Of a stretch of DNA of 43,792 nucleotides, positions 43,671-43,792 are shown piece after piece. The position numbers and the translations under genes are program-made. The stretch's first letter is position 1. The number at the start of each line of letters is the position of its first letter. Below the pieces are notes generated by a model that was not told where the DNA came from, made no database searches, and was given only the letters and a program-made list of their open reading frames with translations. The stretch is from Planctomycetota bacterium (GTDB lineage: Bacteria; Planctomycetota; PUPC01; DSUN01): contig DAOOIT010000005.1 of NCBI GenBank assembly GCA_035384565.1, positions 1 to 43,792 on the forward strand, in the 5' to 3' direction.

Positions 43671-43711
43671 CCATACTTGCTCATCGTCCGGACACACCCG
43701 GTATGGCCGGA
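43671..43711. repeat. Dispersed element, copy 2 (words shared with 892-931)
   Basis: CCATACTTGCTCATC (43671-43685) and TATGGCCGGA (43702-43711) repeat the words at 892-906 and 922-931, in the same order and similar spacing, although the middle differs and the inner stem is lost here. Confidence 0.65.
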
Positions 43712-43724
43712 ACATCTTTCTCTC

Positions 43725-43771
43725 GTCCCTACGCTCTGCGTAGGGACGGGCCTCTTGGCCGCTCCGCGGCC
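43725..43771. repeat. Dispersed tandem-hairpin repeat, copy 2
   Basis: GTCCCTACGC (43725-43734), loop TCT, GCGTAGGGAC (43738-43747) is a perfect 10-base stem; GGCCGC (43757-43762), loop TCC, GCGGCC (43766-43771) is the second. Copy 1 (3963-4009) has the same order, loops and spacing within one base or so. Confidence 0.75.
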
Positions 43772-43792
43772 TCTTCGTCAGCGAAAAGAACC

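Larger units (their letters stand above)
43489..43792. other. Gene-free right end with promoter and dispersed repeats
   Basis: 304 bases at the window edge. It holds the promoter of the DUF4832-like gene (43573-43601), a second copy of the 892-931 repeat words (43671-43711), and a second copy of the tandem-hairpin repeat (43725-43771). No gene is seen. Confidence 0.65.

Overview
This window looks like a piece of chromosome from an uncultured, GC-rich, Gram-negative bacterium of the Planctomycetota or a close PVC-type lineage. The clues are a secreted protein with the LEPR-XLL N-terminal signature, a PEP-CTERM protein, a DUF1080 secreted protein, a sialate-O-acetylesterase-like enzyme, a UroD-family protein, a DUF4832-like secreted protein, and Kdo transferase (so an outer membrane with lipid A). 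There is no rRNA, tRNA, CRISPR array, transposase or phage gene, so the lineage assignment is inference.

Layout. (1) 1-5.4 kb: a macro-domain hydrolase, a repeat-rich gene-free stretch, an orphan MraZ with a small ribbon-helix-helix-like protein, then minus-strand DUF1080 and esterase genes, a second palindrome-rich island (3.7-4.2 kb), and a secreted protein of unknown function. (2) 5.4-13 kb: a 1777-residue SecA, about twice the usual length, followed by a secreted SH3/TPR/trypsin-like protease. (3) 13.4-15.3 kb: a PEP-CTERM protein. (4) 15.4-21.9 kb: a compact plus-strand run waaA-metK-ahcY-ybaK-sialate esterase-UroD family. (5) 22.1-25.2 kb: a zinc alcohol dehydrogenase, then two adjacent genes that together resemble the two halves of the cyanobacterial arginine-degrading enzyme AgrE/ArgZ. 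(6) 25.2-36.4 kb: eleven tightly packed genes behind a near-consensus promoter: sucC, sucD, sdhA, sdhB, a two-subunit aconitase-superfamily enzyme of the LeuC/LeuD type, an NAD-type isocitrate dehydrogenase, a small DUF6951-like protein, and E1-alpha, E1-beta and E2 of a 2-oxoacid dehydrogenase. (7) 36.4-43.8 kb, minus strand: a 1129-residue LEPR-XLL protein with a degenerate subtilisin-like domain, citrate synthase, a DUF4832-like protein, and a further copy of the dispersed repeats.

The TCA genes plus the divergently placed citrate synthase cover acetyl-CoA formation, citrate formation, citrate/isocitrate isomerisation, isocitrate oxidation, succinyl-CoA cleavage and succinate oxidation. 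Fumarase, malate dehydrogenase, the succinate dehydrogenase membrane anchor, E3 and an unambiguous 2-oxoglutarate dehydrogenase are not in the window.

The strongest novelty candidate is SecA: about 740 extra residues sit where the helical wing domain belongs and read as about ten degenerate units of about 75 residues. Others are the aconitase-like subunit with a displaced iron-sulphur cysteine, the split arginine-to-proline pair, the inverted repeat bracketing the citrate synthase promoter, and palindromic repeats with compensatory changes in their stems. All domain calls come from reading sequence by eye; no database search was run.
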